Assembly (NCBI GenBank): GCA_001430745.1
Contig: KQ481967.1
Span: 141,441-152,883 of the forward strand
Direction of reading: 5' to 3'
Origin: Auxenochlorella pyrenoidosa
Lineage: Eukaryota; Chlorophyta; Trebouxiophyceae; Chlorellales; Chlorellaceae
Length of the DNA stretch: 11,443 bases
Shown here: in pieces, positions 1 to 8,845 of the stretch
How positions within the stretch are numbered: the stretch's first letter is position 1
Layout: the number at the start of each line of letters is the position of its first letter
Made by a program: the position numbers and the translations under genes
The notes under the pieces: model-generated
The model's input: the letters and a program-made list of their open reading frames with translations, nothing else
Databases searched by the model: none
Told to the model about the DNA's origin: nothing

Positions 1-619
1 CCCTCGTACCCGCCGCCGCCGGCCTGGTAGCGCTCGCCCGAGCGCAGGATGGACTCGCGGTGCGAGTCGTACCTGCGCAGCCGGGGGCAACGGTGGTCAG
101 ATGAGGATGGTGGTCAGATGGCTGGAGGCGGCGTGGGACACACCGGCATGGCAATGATGCGGCGCTGCCAGGCCCGCCGCGCTGTCTCGGGTGGGCATGT
201 TTCAGAGCCGGGGGCGGGCAGGCACGGTGCGCAGCGCTTGCCCCGGAGCAGCACCCACCAGGCGCGCTCGTGCGGGTCACTGAGGATCTCGTACGCATTC
301 TGGATCTCCTTGAACCGCTCCTCAGCCAGCTCCAGGTTGTCCTGGTTCTTGTCTGCGGGCGACAGTCCAGCATGCAAGCAGGGCACGCTTCAGCGGGGTG
401 CTGGCGGCAGCCGCAGGCGGCGGGCGGCGACAGTCCAGGGTTGGCAGCAGCGGCGACATCAAGGCGCTGGCTGCAGCAACGTGGCAGGTGCTCCAACAAT
501 CAGAACTGGGCTCCCTGCTCGCCTGGGTGCCACTTGAGCGCCAGGAGGCGGTAGGCCTTCTTTAAGGCGCTCTCATCCACGTCGCGCTCGACTCCCAGCA
601 CCTCGTACAAGCACCGCAT
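1..619 (-). CDS. DNAJC21/JJJ1-type J-domain co-chaperone, N-terminal part (3 exons, continues past left edge)
   Basis: Exons, read 5' to 3' on the minus strand, are 619-523, 352-259 and 72-1 (partial). They give 87 complete codons. The protein starts [20 protein letters not shown] and continues through KWHPDKNQDN (about residues 29-38) to [13 protein letters not shown]. This is a complete J domain: helix II ([13 protein letters not shown]), the HPD signature at residues 31-33 and helix III ([13 protein letters not shown]). The ending [14 protein letters not shown] is characteristic of DNAJC21/yeast Jjj1, a cytosolic co-chaperone that stimulates Hsp70 ATPase during late 60S ribosome maturation. 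Intron 1 (522-353) is GC-AG and falls inside the Asp codon of HPD. Intron 2 (258-73) is GT-AG and splits the Trp codon. Phases agree at both junctions. The downstream zinc fingers of the family would lie outside the window, so assignment to this subfamily rather than another J protein rests on the J domain alone. Confidence 0.88.
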
Positions 620-853
620 TGTAGATCAGAGCACACCCGCGTTCCGAGCTGGGGCATGCGAGCCTGTCCAATCACTGGCGGCCTGCAGGAGCCCCCAACG
701 CCTGCTCAAATTAGCAAGATGAGTGCGTGATGTTGATTTATACAGAATAAAATGACAGATCGGCAGAACACCAAAGCTGCAAGAGCCTTCCCAACGCCTG
801 CGCCGCAGCGGCATGCATGAGCATGCGCATTGCTGCCGATCATGCACATGCGC
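620..853 (-). promoter_or_regulatory. Intergenic region: leader and promoter of the J-domain gene
   Basis: This stretch separates the start codon of the J-domain gene (619) from the likely 3' end of the membrane-protein gene (TGTAA at 858-854). It is richer in A and T than the exons. Apart from the TATA-like site at 742-737 I see no gene or repeat. A 73-codon open frame on the minus strand (847-626) has no protein-like features and I treat it as chance. Confidence 0.45.
737..742 (-). promoter_or_regulatory. Possible TATA box of the J-domain gene
   Basis: On the minus strand the sequence reads TGTATAAATC, containing TATAAA at 742-737. It lies 118 bases before the start codon at 619, which would allow a 5' leader of roughly 85-90 bases. 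It stands in the most AT-rich stretch between this gene and the end of the next one. The assignment rests only on motif and position. Confidence 0.35.
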
Positions 854-858
854 TTACA
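854..858 (-). terminator. TGTAA polyadenylation signal of the membrane-protein gene
   Basis: TGTAA reads 858 to 854 on the minus strand, about 220 bases after the stop codon at 1081-1079. TGTAA is the usual chlorophyte poly(A) signal, and its position fits a 3' UTR of about 230-250 bases. A five-base motif can occur by chance, so this is a positional inference. Confidence 0.4.
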
Positions 859-1078
859 AGCTTCCGAAAGCATCAAGCAAGAGAAGGAGGCATATCATTA
901 CGATGAAACTCAACGGGAGACAGGGCGTGGAGAGCTGATAATGGAACAAGGCGGGCTGGGCAGCGGGTATGGCAACATGCAGTCGAGTCGAGTGTGGGTT
1001 TGTGGTAAAAGGGTTGCTATCAGGTTGATGATTGTGTCAGCAGGGAATTCAAGGTTTGAAAAGTAGTACAAGCATGAG

Positions 1079-2287
1079 CTAGCGAGGGGACACCGAGCCG
1101 CGGTAGCCCCACGCTCCTGCTGCTGCTGCGCTGGTGCCGCGGCTGCCAACGGTCGCCAGCACCTGCTGCTGCCCGTCTGCCGCATGCTCCTGCGGCTGGC
1201 TGCTGGGTGACACGTGCGCAGGTGCTTCCTCTGCCGATGCAGAGGTCCCTGCAGACATGCTGCTAAGGACGTCACTGCTGCGGGCGCTAGCGCTGCCGGT
1301 CCCCCCATTGCAGCCTGTGCCTGCCGCACCGCCGTCCTTGCGCCGCTCCTCCTCGTACTCCAGCGCGTATACGACGCTCTTGTCGGGCTGCTCAATTAGC
1401 ACCAGCTGGACCTGCTTGGTCGGGGGCAGCGGGGCGCTGCCAGAAGAACCTGCAAGGCGGCGGGGCAGGGGCAGGGGCCGCAGGTTTCTGCGCTTCAGGT
1501 CCGCGCAGCAGGTGGGGGCTGGGCAGAACCCAGTCCAGGATGTTGCTGCCTCAGCTCGCTTGCCTGCCAGCCTGCCCATGCGTGCAGCCCGTCATGCCGC
1601 CACTTCCCAGCCTGCCAGCTGGCACGCCTGTCGACAAAGAACCCCCCACATCCACGAGGCGCCCCGCCGCTGTACACGGCTTACCTGCTGGCTGTCCTGC
1701 CCGCCTGACACCATCGCTGCCATCGGCGGCGCCCAGGCGGCGGCGGTTCACGCAGAGCCCCCTCTTGTGCATGATGAGGACCACCGCCAGGAAGACCAGG
1801 CCGGCAACCATGATGCCTATGTACAACCCTGCTCACAGCGGTGGGAAAAACGTGGGGGAGCACTCAACTGACAGCATGGGCAGGCCAGACAGGGCAAAAA
1901 CATGCGCGGCAAGACGAGCCAGCGAGACTCGACTGGTGCCCTGCAGGCCCCCAACCCGTGCCTACCTCCTCGTCCACTGGCAAATGGGCTGCCGGTGATC
2001 CACTGCCCCCGCGCTGGTGGGGGCGAGGGGGGTGGCTGCTGGGGTGCAGGAGGCTCGAGCGGGCCAGGCAAGGCCTCACTGACCGGCCCTTGCATGCCAG
2101 CAGCGCTGCGCTCCGGGCTAGGTCCTCCGGCAGCATCAGCACTGCTGTGTCCAGAACCCAGGCTTGGCCAGCTGTGGAGCAGCGCACGGGACCGGCGCTG
2201 CGGCCCCCAAGAAGCCGCCGTCGCCGCCTGCGTCGCTGCCAAGCACCAGAGCACAGCCAAGGTGAGCGCGACACGCCTGCAAGTCAT
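1079..2287 (-). CDS. Single-pass type I membrane protein with proline-rich ectodomain (family unknown)
   Basis: Three exons, 2287-1966, 1828-1685 and 1449-1079, join to 278 codons plus stop. Introns are 1965-1829 (GT-AG) and 1684-1450 (donor GCAG|GTAAGC; acceptor after a long C-rich tract), and phases agree. Residues 1-25 (MTCRRVALTLAVLWC...) form a signal peptide with a positively charged start, hydrophobic core and Ala-rich cleavage region. The ectodomain (about 26-108) is Ser/Ala/Pro-rich with PPPSPPP at about 85-91, resembling hydroxyproline-rich glycoprotein segments of algal cell-wall proteins. Residues 109-127 (LYIGIMVAGLVFLAVVLIM) are one membrane helix, followed by basic HKR and RRR, so the C terminus is predicted to be cytosolic. 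The tail (about 128-278) holds a conserved-looking stretch, QVQLVLIEQPDKSVVYALEY, then a Ser/Ala-rich disordered end. I do not recognise the family; a wall- or surface-sensing protein is possible. It is divergent from the next gene, 287 bases away start to start. Confidence 0.72.
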
Positions 2288-2574
2288 TCAATTGGTCTGT
2301 GCGCACTGTGAGAGCGCCGGCAGCGTGGTGGAGTGGGCCAGGACCGTGTAAGAGGAATAAGGCAGTGCTGCCGCGTTGTGAGAGAGAGGCGGATGATGGG
2401 TGTGCTGCCGCAGAGATCAGTCAAAGGTGCGATCATTGGCCGGCTTGCGCGTCTTGCGAAGAAAATTCCCTGCTGCGCTCGAGCGTGCTGTGCACGAAGC
2501 CTGTCAACAGAGGAGGGCAGCTGCATTTGTTTTGCTCAATCCACATCCCTCAGGCAGATCGAGGGCCCTCCAGG
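2288..2574. promoter_or_regulatory. Compact divergent (bidirectional) promoter region
   Basis: Only 287 bases lie between the start codons of the membrane-protein gene (2287, minus) and the nuclear-protein gene (2575, plus). Both 5' leaders and both promoters must fit here or reach into the coding sequence. I see no TATA box on either strand. The plus-strand frame is open from an ATG at 2299 through 2575, so an N-terminally longer form of the downstream protein cannot be excluded by sequence alone. Confidence 0.55.
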
Positions 2575-4153
2575 ATGAGCGGCAGGCTGGCGCTCAAGCA
2601 GGCCGCGGTCGTGCGGCCTGTCAGCAACGAGGAAGTGCAGGCGGGCGCCGTCAGGGCGTTGCAGCATGGTGTGGGCACAGGAGTGGCCGTGACGCTGGCG
2701 GGCGTGCCGCCGTCACCCCTGCAGGCGGTGGCAGCGGCAGACGCAGTGACCGGCGGAGCCGCCCCCACAGACGCCAGCCCGGCAGTCGCACAGCCAGGAA
2801 GCAGCAGCCGCAAGCGCAAGGCGGAGAAACCGCCACCAGCTGCAGCAGTGAGACCAACGCCAGCTAGCGGGCGCCGCCAGCGGGCAAGCACGCAGAAGAA
2901 GCGCATGGAGGAGGATGACGCGCTCGAGTGGAGCAGTGACGAAGAGGCCAGCGAGGGTGTGTCAAGCAGCAGTGCTGGGTACAGTGCATGTTTGGGCATG
3001 CCGGCTGCCCTGCAGCCAGAACATGCTGCAGATCCAACCCATCCAGGCTTGGTGGGTGCTGCAAATTTTGTGCCCCAGCATGTCAACTCATGCCAACACT
3101 GTTGAATGCTGAACCTGACACCTGCGGTCTCCCTGCACAGGAGGCGCACAGTCTGACTACCTCATGTCAGATGCGTCAGAGTCGGAGTCTGCATCTGAGT
3201 CTGATAATGAATCAGGTCGGTTGGAGCGGGGTCTGTGGGTGCAGGATCAGCATGGCAGAGGCCCCCGCCAGCACGTTTGCACAGGGTTCCTCCACGTATC
3301 ACCCTCGGCGAGGAGGCTTGGTCTGTGCTGCCTGCACCTTCAGCGCTGCCCATGCCGTGCACTTGGCTGTTCATTTTTCACCGCTGCAGACGACTTCAGC
3401 CCCGTGGCCAGGAAGAGCACAAAGCGGGCGGCACCTGCCGCAAAGGGCAGGGGCAGGGCCGGCAGCACGGCAGTGGCAGCAGCAGCAGCCAAGAAGGCCG
3501 CTCCTGCCTCCAACAAAGGAGTGGCGGCAGCAGCAAAGGCAGCCGGGTCAAACGGGGCCGGCCCTGCCAAGCCGCCGCCGGCCTCAGGCCGGGGCAAGAA
3601 GAGCGCTGCCTTTGCTGCCAAGGCAATGCCAGCAGCCGGCACCAACGCGGCGGCGCTTAGTGGCCGCAGTCTTGCAGCTGCAGGGGCGGCAGCAGCGGCA
3701 GAGGATGTGCCAGAGGCTGATGAGCTGGGCAGAGATGAGGGCGGAGGGGCGGCAGCAGAAGAGGCGGCGGATACAGCCGCTGCTGAGGAGGCAGCTTTCG
3801 TGGCCCCGCCAGCCAAGAAAGCCAAGGTGCCCGCCGCCAAGCCGCCTGCCACCGCAAAGCCCAAGCCGCCTTCCAAGCCAGCAGCAGCAGCACGCCAACC
3901 GCTGGGGCCAGCCCAGACGGCTGCCACCAAGCCGCTGCCCAAACCCGTGCCCAAGCCGGCGGCAGCGCGCAAGGCTGCGCAGCCGCTGGCGGCCGTGGCT
4001 GCTGCCACGGGGGGCCTTGCAGCGGCTGCAGGCGGCATGTTGGCAGCGGTTGGGGCGGCAGGGCAGGGGCTGGCCAAGCGCCTGGGCGCCAAGCGCAACC
4101 AGCCGCTGAACCTGCCAAAGGTGCGGGTGGCGGGGCTGCGGCGCAAGTCGTGA
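2575..4153 (+). CDS. Lys/Ala/Pro-rich, acidic-patch protein, probably nuclear (function unknown)
   Basis: Exons 2575-2956, 3141-3215 and 3390-4153 join to 406 codons plus a TGA stop. Introns are 2957-3140 and 3216-3389, both GT-AG, with matching phases (GAGG|GA giving Gly; TCAG|AC giving Asp). The protein begins MSGRLALKQAAVVRPVSNEE. It carries a basic nuclear-localisation-like SRKRK at 78-82 and a second basic cluster near 100-110 (RRQRASTQKKR). A strongly acidic, serine-rich region follows (about 112-154, including SDASESESASESDNES), with many casein-kinase-2-type sites. The rest is low-complexity Ala/Lys/Pro with KKAK and KPKP repeats, like linker-histone tails, ending in PKVRVAGLRRKS. This composition suggests a chromatin- or DNA-associated protein. 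The arrangement of acidic patch, DDFSP and basic tail is loosely like RAD51AP1-type proteins, but I cannot support that assignment. I do not recognise a folded domain. The start at 2575 is preferred over the in-frame ATG at 2299, which lies next to the divergent gene. Confidence 0.72.
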
Positions 4154-4840
4154 GGCGCCAGCCGCCGGCGCCACTGCTGCCGCAGAGGCCCGCTGGCGCC
4201 CAGGGCAGCTGCCACAGCAAACGCAGCACCCACAGTGAATGTAATTTAGCTGCACCAGCAACCAAGATTATAAAAACGGATGAACTGATGGCAACAAGCA
4301 GGGGAACTGTGCTCCTGGCATGCAGGCAACCCCTGCTCTTCCACCCTCCTTGACGCAACCTGCTCTGGTCTTTGCCTGTCACCGTACGATTCTTTGCAAG
4401 CACACATTTGTGAGGCTAGGGCACTGAGACCTCGTTAGGACGGATGGTGGGTGAGGAACAGATGCAACGCAGGGCACATGCCAGCTCACAGTCAGGTTGG
4501 GAGTGAAGTGCTGCTAATTCGGCAGCGGGGGTCCTGGTTTCAACTTCCAAGATTGCGTATCCCGTGTTTCCTTTTGTCACAGAAGAAGTGTGGCCTGAAA
4601 GCGATCAGCTGAGGCCTCATGTCCGGCTGCTGCTGGGCTGGGAGCGCATGGGGGGCCCCAGCGGGGGTGCTGCCGGCTGGGGTGACACGCGCCGGGCCTG
4701 CAGCAGGGTCTAAAGGCGGTTTCTAGGGCGATCAAAGGTCTGACCCTGGGTGGCATGGATTGCAGGGGTATCTGCCAGCGGCTGCTGCCAAACAGCAAGG
4801 TCAGGCACCAAGCTTGTGTGTGTGCTGGCCAGACACCAAC
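4154..4840. other. Convergent 3' intergenic region
   Basis: The 687 bases between the stop codons of the nuclear-protein gene (plus) and the adaptor-like gene (minus) hold the 3' UTRs of both. Apart from the TGTAA at 4240-4244 for the left gene I see no gene, repeat or RNA. I found no TGTAA on the minus strand for the right gene, so its poly(A) signal is a variant or was missed. A TATAAA at 4269-4274 is downstream of a gene end and not placed to drive anything visible. Confidence 0.6.
4240..4244 (+). terminator. TGTAA polyadenylation signal of the nuclear-protein gene
   Basis: TGTAA lies 87 bases after the stop codon at 4153, in the GC drop that follows the coding region. TGTAA is the standard chlorophyte poly(A) signal, cutting usually 10-20 bases downstream. 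It predicts a short 3' UTR of about 100 bases. Confidence 0.5.
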
Positions 4841-7800
4841 TTAGCAGCAGACACGCGCCTGCAGTGCTGGCGGCGCAAGCTCATCAAAGTGCCCGACCGT
4901 GAAGGGGTTGGGGACGCCCTGCAGGGTCGGCCAAGCAGTGCAAGGGTGGGCGGCTGGCTGGGGTGGGAAAATCAGGGGGGTGAACGGGGAGCTGGCAAGG
5001 CGGTGAACAGGGCCGGAGTTCCCTGCCCACGACAGCTGCCCAGCATGCCGAAGCAGGTGTAGGGCGCACCAGGTAGGGCGACGGCTCCTCACTCTCCGCC
5101 CAGTCCGGCATGCCGCCGGCGCCGGTCCTGCTGCTGCTGCGGCCGCCGGAAGGTGCAGAAGAGGGAGCAAAGGCGCCAGCTGGCACGCCCGAGGCGTTGT
5201 GGAAGGAGGCAAAGCCTGGCACCGAGGAGGGGCCAAACACAGGGCTCGGTGGCTCGGGGCCGGCTGCACCAGGCGGGTGGGGAGGTTGGAAGGGTTGCAA
5301 TGTGGCATACAATCAGGAGCGCTCAGGTTGGTGGGCCCCTGCATGCCCTGCTGCAATGCGGGCTGGCTGGCAGGGTCAATGAGCTGCACACAAACAGAAC
5401 CTCGGTCTTATGGAGCCACAACGCGGGCATGCCGCTGTGCCCCTTGCACCTTGGCTGGCGCGCAGGTTGTGCACAGCTGCACTGGCAGCGCCGGGCGCAG
5501 GGGCAAAGGGGTTCCCGGAGCCGGCGCTTGTTGCTGTGCCTGGCTGGCTGATGGTGTCAAACACCTGCAGGGGCGCAGCAATCAGGGCGGAAATCTCCCC
5601 TTCTGACGATGTTAGGCAGGCAGGGGCCATGCTGTGCCAGGCACGAGTCCACGCCCGCCATGGGTTGCGCGCTGGCTGGCGTGCCATCCACCGCCGCTCG
5701 CCAGTTGCTGCCTCTTATCACTGGCAATGCCTTGGGCAATCATTCTATAATTACGATGAACCCCAACCTGCCTCCTGTCAACCTCACCGAAAACAGCTCT
5801 TCCGCAGATTTGGCACCGCCAGTTGTGGCGGCTGCAGGCGGCGGCGGCACAGCAGCAGGTGCGCGTGCAGCCTGCAGAGAGAACGGCAGGGGGGAGGCAG
5901 GCAGGCTGGCTGGCTGGCAAACACACTGTGGCCCGTGGACTTGCTGTGGACTTGGTGAAGGCCAGCAGCATGGGCTCCTTGCAGGCCAGGGGGAGCACCT
6001 GTGGCTGTGCCCATGCCTGCAGTGCAGGCCCGCCAGGCCCGCTAGCCCTGTACCAGGGTGGTACAGCGTGCACGGCCGTCCCTACCTGCTGGGCCGCTGG
6101 CTCCGGGGGCCCCATGCTGAGGCCCAGAAGGTCGTCCAGGCTGAACTGCAGGGCCCCCTGAAGAGGTGCAGCGCGGTACAACGGGGCGGCGAGCACATGC
6201 CGCTTGACTCCTTGCATGGGCGGGCAGCCAGCGGCGATGAGGCGCATGTAGCATACACCCAGCCTCTGGCTGCACAGAGCTCACCTGGGCAGCCGACGGC
6301 TGGCACGGCTGCGCTTGCGACGCCTGCTGCTGGTGCTGCTGCACGGAGCGCTGGCGCGGATCCTGTGCGGGGGGCGGCGGTGAAGGCGGGCGGCGGTGCG
6401 CCTGCAGCGCTGGCTCGCCGCGGGGTGCCGCCTGCGCATGGGTGCTGGGCGGCGGGAGAGCCTCGCGCGAACGCACCGGGCGGGCCGGGGTGGCGGGGCC
6501 AGCAGGTGGAGGCCCTGCACTCGCACCAGCAGCCGCGCCAGCAGCCGGGCCTTCCGCCGGCCCCGCGGAGGACTTGTTGGATGCACCGTCGCTGCCAGCG
6601 GCATCAGAAGCGGCAGACCCTCGGCCGGGCGCTTGGAGCCCTGCGGAAGCGGCATCGCTGGGGGCGCGGCCGCTGGCGGCTGCTGCCTCAGCCGCCTCCT
6701 CGGCGGCTGTGCTCAGCTGCAGGTTCTCCAGCAGGCAGAGCTTGAGCAGGGGCAGCATGCGGGAGCCCTGCGGGAGGGGTGTGTGTGGGCAGCAATTGCA
6801 TTTGGCACCTGCTGACTCCCTGCGCATGAGGGCAGGTTCCAGTCCTGCCTTTTGGGCTGCAAGAGCAGGGCCCACAACGGCCTCAAGAACCTGCAGGCCT
6901 CCAACCACACTGTGCCATCGGCAACAGCCTCTTCCCACTGCGGTGTGAATAACCAACAGACGTGCACACTGCCATGAACAGACAACCCAAACTTGAACAC
7001 CCCCCTCTCACCGGCATCTTGGACATCTCGTTGATGGCCTCCCCCCAGCGGCTGCAGGGCGCCGGAGCAGCCAGAGCAGCACGGCGCCCGCTGGCGCTGC
7101 GCCCCAGGCGGCCGGGGCTGGCACCCGCGGGCGGAGCGTATGCGCGGGGCCCCGCCGCCAGGATCCTCTCGTTCTCCCTGGCCATGAAGCCAAACTACCG
7201 GAGGGGGGGGGGGGGCGAGGCCGGGCAGGCCGGCAGTTGTAACATTGCAGTCGCAAGCAAGGACAGGCAGCAATGCACTTGCCCAGAGCTTGGTCAGACA
7301 TATGCTGGAGTGCCAGTCACAAATTTGCTCCCCTGCACTGCTGCCGACCAGCCCGGGGTCCCACCATGAGCTTCAGCACGCGCAGCTTGAGCTTGGGGGA
7401 GCCCTCCCACTGGTCACCCGTCACCTGGGGGGGGCGGGGGGGGGGGGGGCGATGGGGCGGAGCCAGGCAGGGACACAGCAGCATGAGCAGGCGACAGAGC
7501 TGGGCGCACCCTTGCTGTGCACTGCACTCAGCCTGCATGCTGAACTGGCGGCAAGGTGCTGTGTGTGAGGATGGACCCCTTCACAACCCTGTGCCTTTGC
7601 CCGGCGCTCACCAGGCGCGTCAGCCGGTACCTCAGCGCCTCCTGCACAATGGCCGCCGTCTCGCGGTCGCCGCCGCCTGCAGTCGCAAAGCAGGGGAGGG
7701 CAGGGCAGGGCAGCCAGCTGACGGCAGTCGTCTGCTTATTGAGTCGGTCCCCCTCGAGATGGGCTTCCTCTACGGAAAGCAACGTGGCCACCAGTCCCCA

Positions 7801-8845
7801 TTTCCACCCAGTACATGCTGTGGGGGTGCACCCACTCCTCAGGGCACCCAAATTGTCATGTCAGGCTGCCAATCGACCCGTTGTGTGCGCTGCACCAAGC
7901 CCCGCTGTGGTCTGCAACAGCACGGCACCCGGCACAAACAGGGGCCAGCGCCTGGTCTCGTGCACCCTCGCCCCCCCCCCCACCCCACCCCACCCACCCA
8001 CACACACCTGCCATGTGCTCCTCGCACACCTCCTCCAGGCGGGCGTACAGGGCAAACAGGGCGTCCACCTCGGGCGACTCGGCCCCCCCAGCACTGCAGG
8101 CGCCATGGAGGGAGGGCACGGGAGGCAGCGGAGCAGCGTGGGGGGGCGGGGCGCGCCTGGCCCAGCGGCCGACCCGGCGGTTTCTCTGCCGCATGGGAAC
8201 CTGCTCCACACATTTCCGCGCAGCAAGCGCTTGTGCTGGGGGCCACCTGTTGTAGGCAAAGGAGTCCACGGCGTCCCGGATGGCCTTGAGCGGCGCCTTT
8301 GCGTCCTCGCTGTCCTGCTTGCCCGCCAGCCGGCGCAGGCGGGCGAGCAGCTCGTACAGCGCCTCCGCGGCCTGTGCCAGGTTTGCAGCCGCGTCTGCGG
8401 GTGCAAAGCCGCGCCGCAGGTACCTGTGGGTGGGTGCACGAGTGACGGGTGGGCGATTTTTCTGGGGCTGTGAAGGGTTTGCAAGCTGGGCAGCAGCGCC
8501 TGCTTCTGGGGCGGCAGCGGCGGCCATTAGAGTAAGCTCCTCCATGCCTTGAAATGCCTCACTTCTGCAGCACAGCATCCGAGTACTGCCGCACGGTCAG
8601 GGAGGCCGCCGCACCCTGCGCCCAGGTACGGGGAGGCGGCGAGCCAGTCTGGAGGCGGGCAGGCGCTGGCCGGCGGCAAACATGGGTGGCTGCTTTAGGC
8701 GTCGCTCGCCGCTCGCACTTCATCCTTTCGACTGGCTGAGGCACTCGAGTGCCCTCTTCGACTGGCCGTGGTGCCAGCAGCCGCAGCTTGCTCCGAGGCA
8801 AGCTCCATCGGTATCTCTCGTGCTCACCTGCGCTTGCTTTGGCAT
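4841..8845 (-). CDS. Putative clathrin/EH-binding trafficking adaptor-like protein, 13 exons, 551 aa
   Basis: Exons (minus strand): 8845-8828, 8615-8563, 8423-8247, 8093-8008, 7676-7612, 7424-7365, 7194-7012, 6767-6285, 6145-6086, 5871-5788, 5564-5450, 5263-5070, 4918-4841. They sum to 1656 bases, 552 codons with TAA. All introns are GT-AG, 139-331 bases long, and every phase agrees. Residues 7-240 are predicted helical. The stretch SPKLKLRVLKLMFGF (about 142-156) resembles the central helix of ENTH/VHS superhelix domains such as those in tepsin/MTV1. Residues 230-375 are disordered and Ala/Pro-rich. FSLDDLLGL (376-384) contains a DLL motif of the kind by which AP180-type adaptors bind clathrin. 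NPF motifs at 441-443 and 530-532 are EH-domain ligands. Together these suggest a cytosolic vesicle adaptor, but no full domain is recognised and the ENTH/VHS reading is tentative. The least certain part is the start: exon 1 encodes only MPKQAQ, and an alternative is MEELTL at 8545, in frame with exon 3. Confidence 0.72.
7203..7215 (-). repeat. Homopolymer C13 polypyrimidine tract before an acceptor
   Basis: On the minus strand this is an unbroken run of 13 C, followed by TCCGGTAG and then the exon starting at 7194. It serves as the polypyrimidine tract of intron 6 of the adaptor-like gene, made of C rather than T. Confidence 0.7.
7427..7449 (-). repeat. C-rich tract (C14-G-C8) before an acceptor
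   Basis: On the plus strand it reads as 8 G (7427-7434), a C, then 14 G (7436-7449). On the gene strand it is the C-only polypyrimidine tract directly before the AG acceptor at 7426-7425 of intron 5 in the adaptor-like gene. Homopolymers of this length are prone to length errors in sequencing. Confidence 0.65.
7971..8007 (-). repeat. G-tract with quadruplex potential just after a 5' splice site
   Basis: On the gene (minus) strand the donor of intron 4 at 8007 is followed by GTGTGTGTGGGTGGGTGGGG and further G-runs ending in a run of 11 G. Five or more runs of three or more G separated by single T fit a G-quadruplex motif in DNA or in the nascent RNA. Its effect on splicing is not known from sequence. 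Confidence 0.6.

Noticed and set aside
2988..4109. A 373-codon open frame on the plus strand
   Set aside because: It overlaps exon 3 of the nuclear-protein gene in another frame, crosses both introns without using their splice sites, and is just Arg/Gln/Pro-rich shadow translation of GC-rich coding DNA.
3340..4233. A 297-codon open frame on the minus strand
   Set aside because: Antisense shadow of the Ala/Lys/Pro-rich exon. It has no domain, and the plus-strand model has phase-consistent splicing.
4269..4274. TATAAA on the plus strand
   Set aside because: It lies just after the poly(A) signal of one gene and before the 3' end of a convergent gene; no start codon or gene follows in that direction.
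5609..6745. A 378-codon open frame on the plus strand
   Set aside because: Antisense to four exons of the adaptor-like gene (5871-5788, 6145-6086 and most of 6767-6285). Its translation is low complexity and it ignores the splice structure seen on the minus strand.
7739..7786. A possible extra exon in intron 4 of the adaptor-like gene (minus strand, EEAHLEGDRLNKQTTA)
   Set aside because: An acceptor-like TTTCCGTAG precedes it, but the nearest GT donor leaves phase 0 while exon 5 needs phase 1, so the frame would break.
7273..8289. A 338-codon open frame on the plus strand
   Set aside because: Antisense to exons 3 to 6 of the adaptor-like gene. It translates C-rich intron tracts into His/Pro repeats and has no domain.
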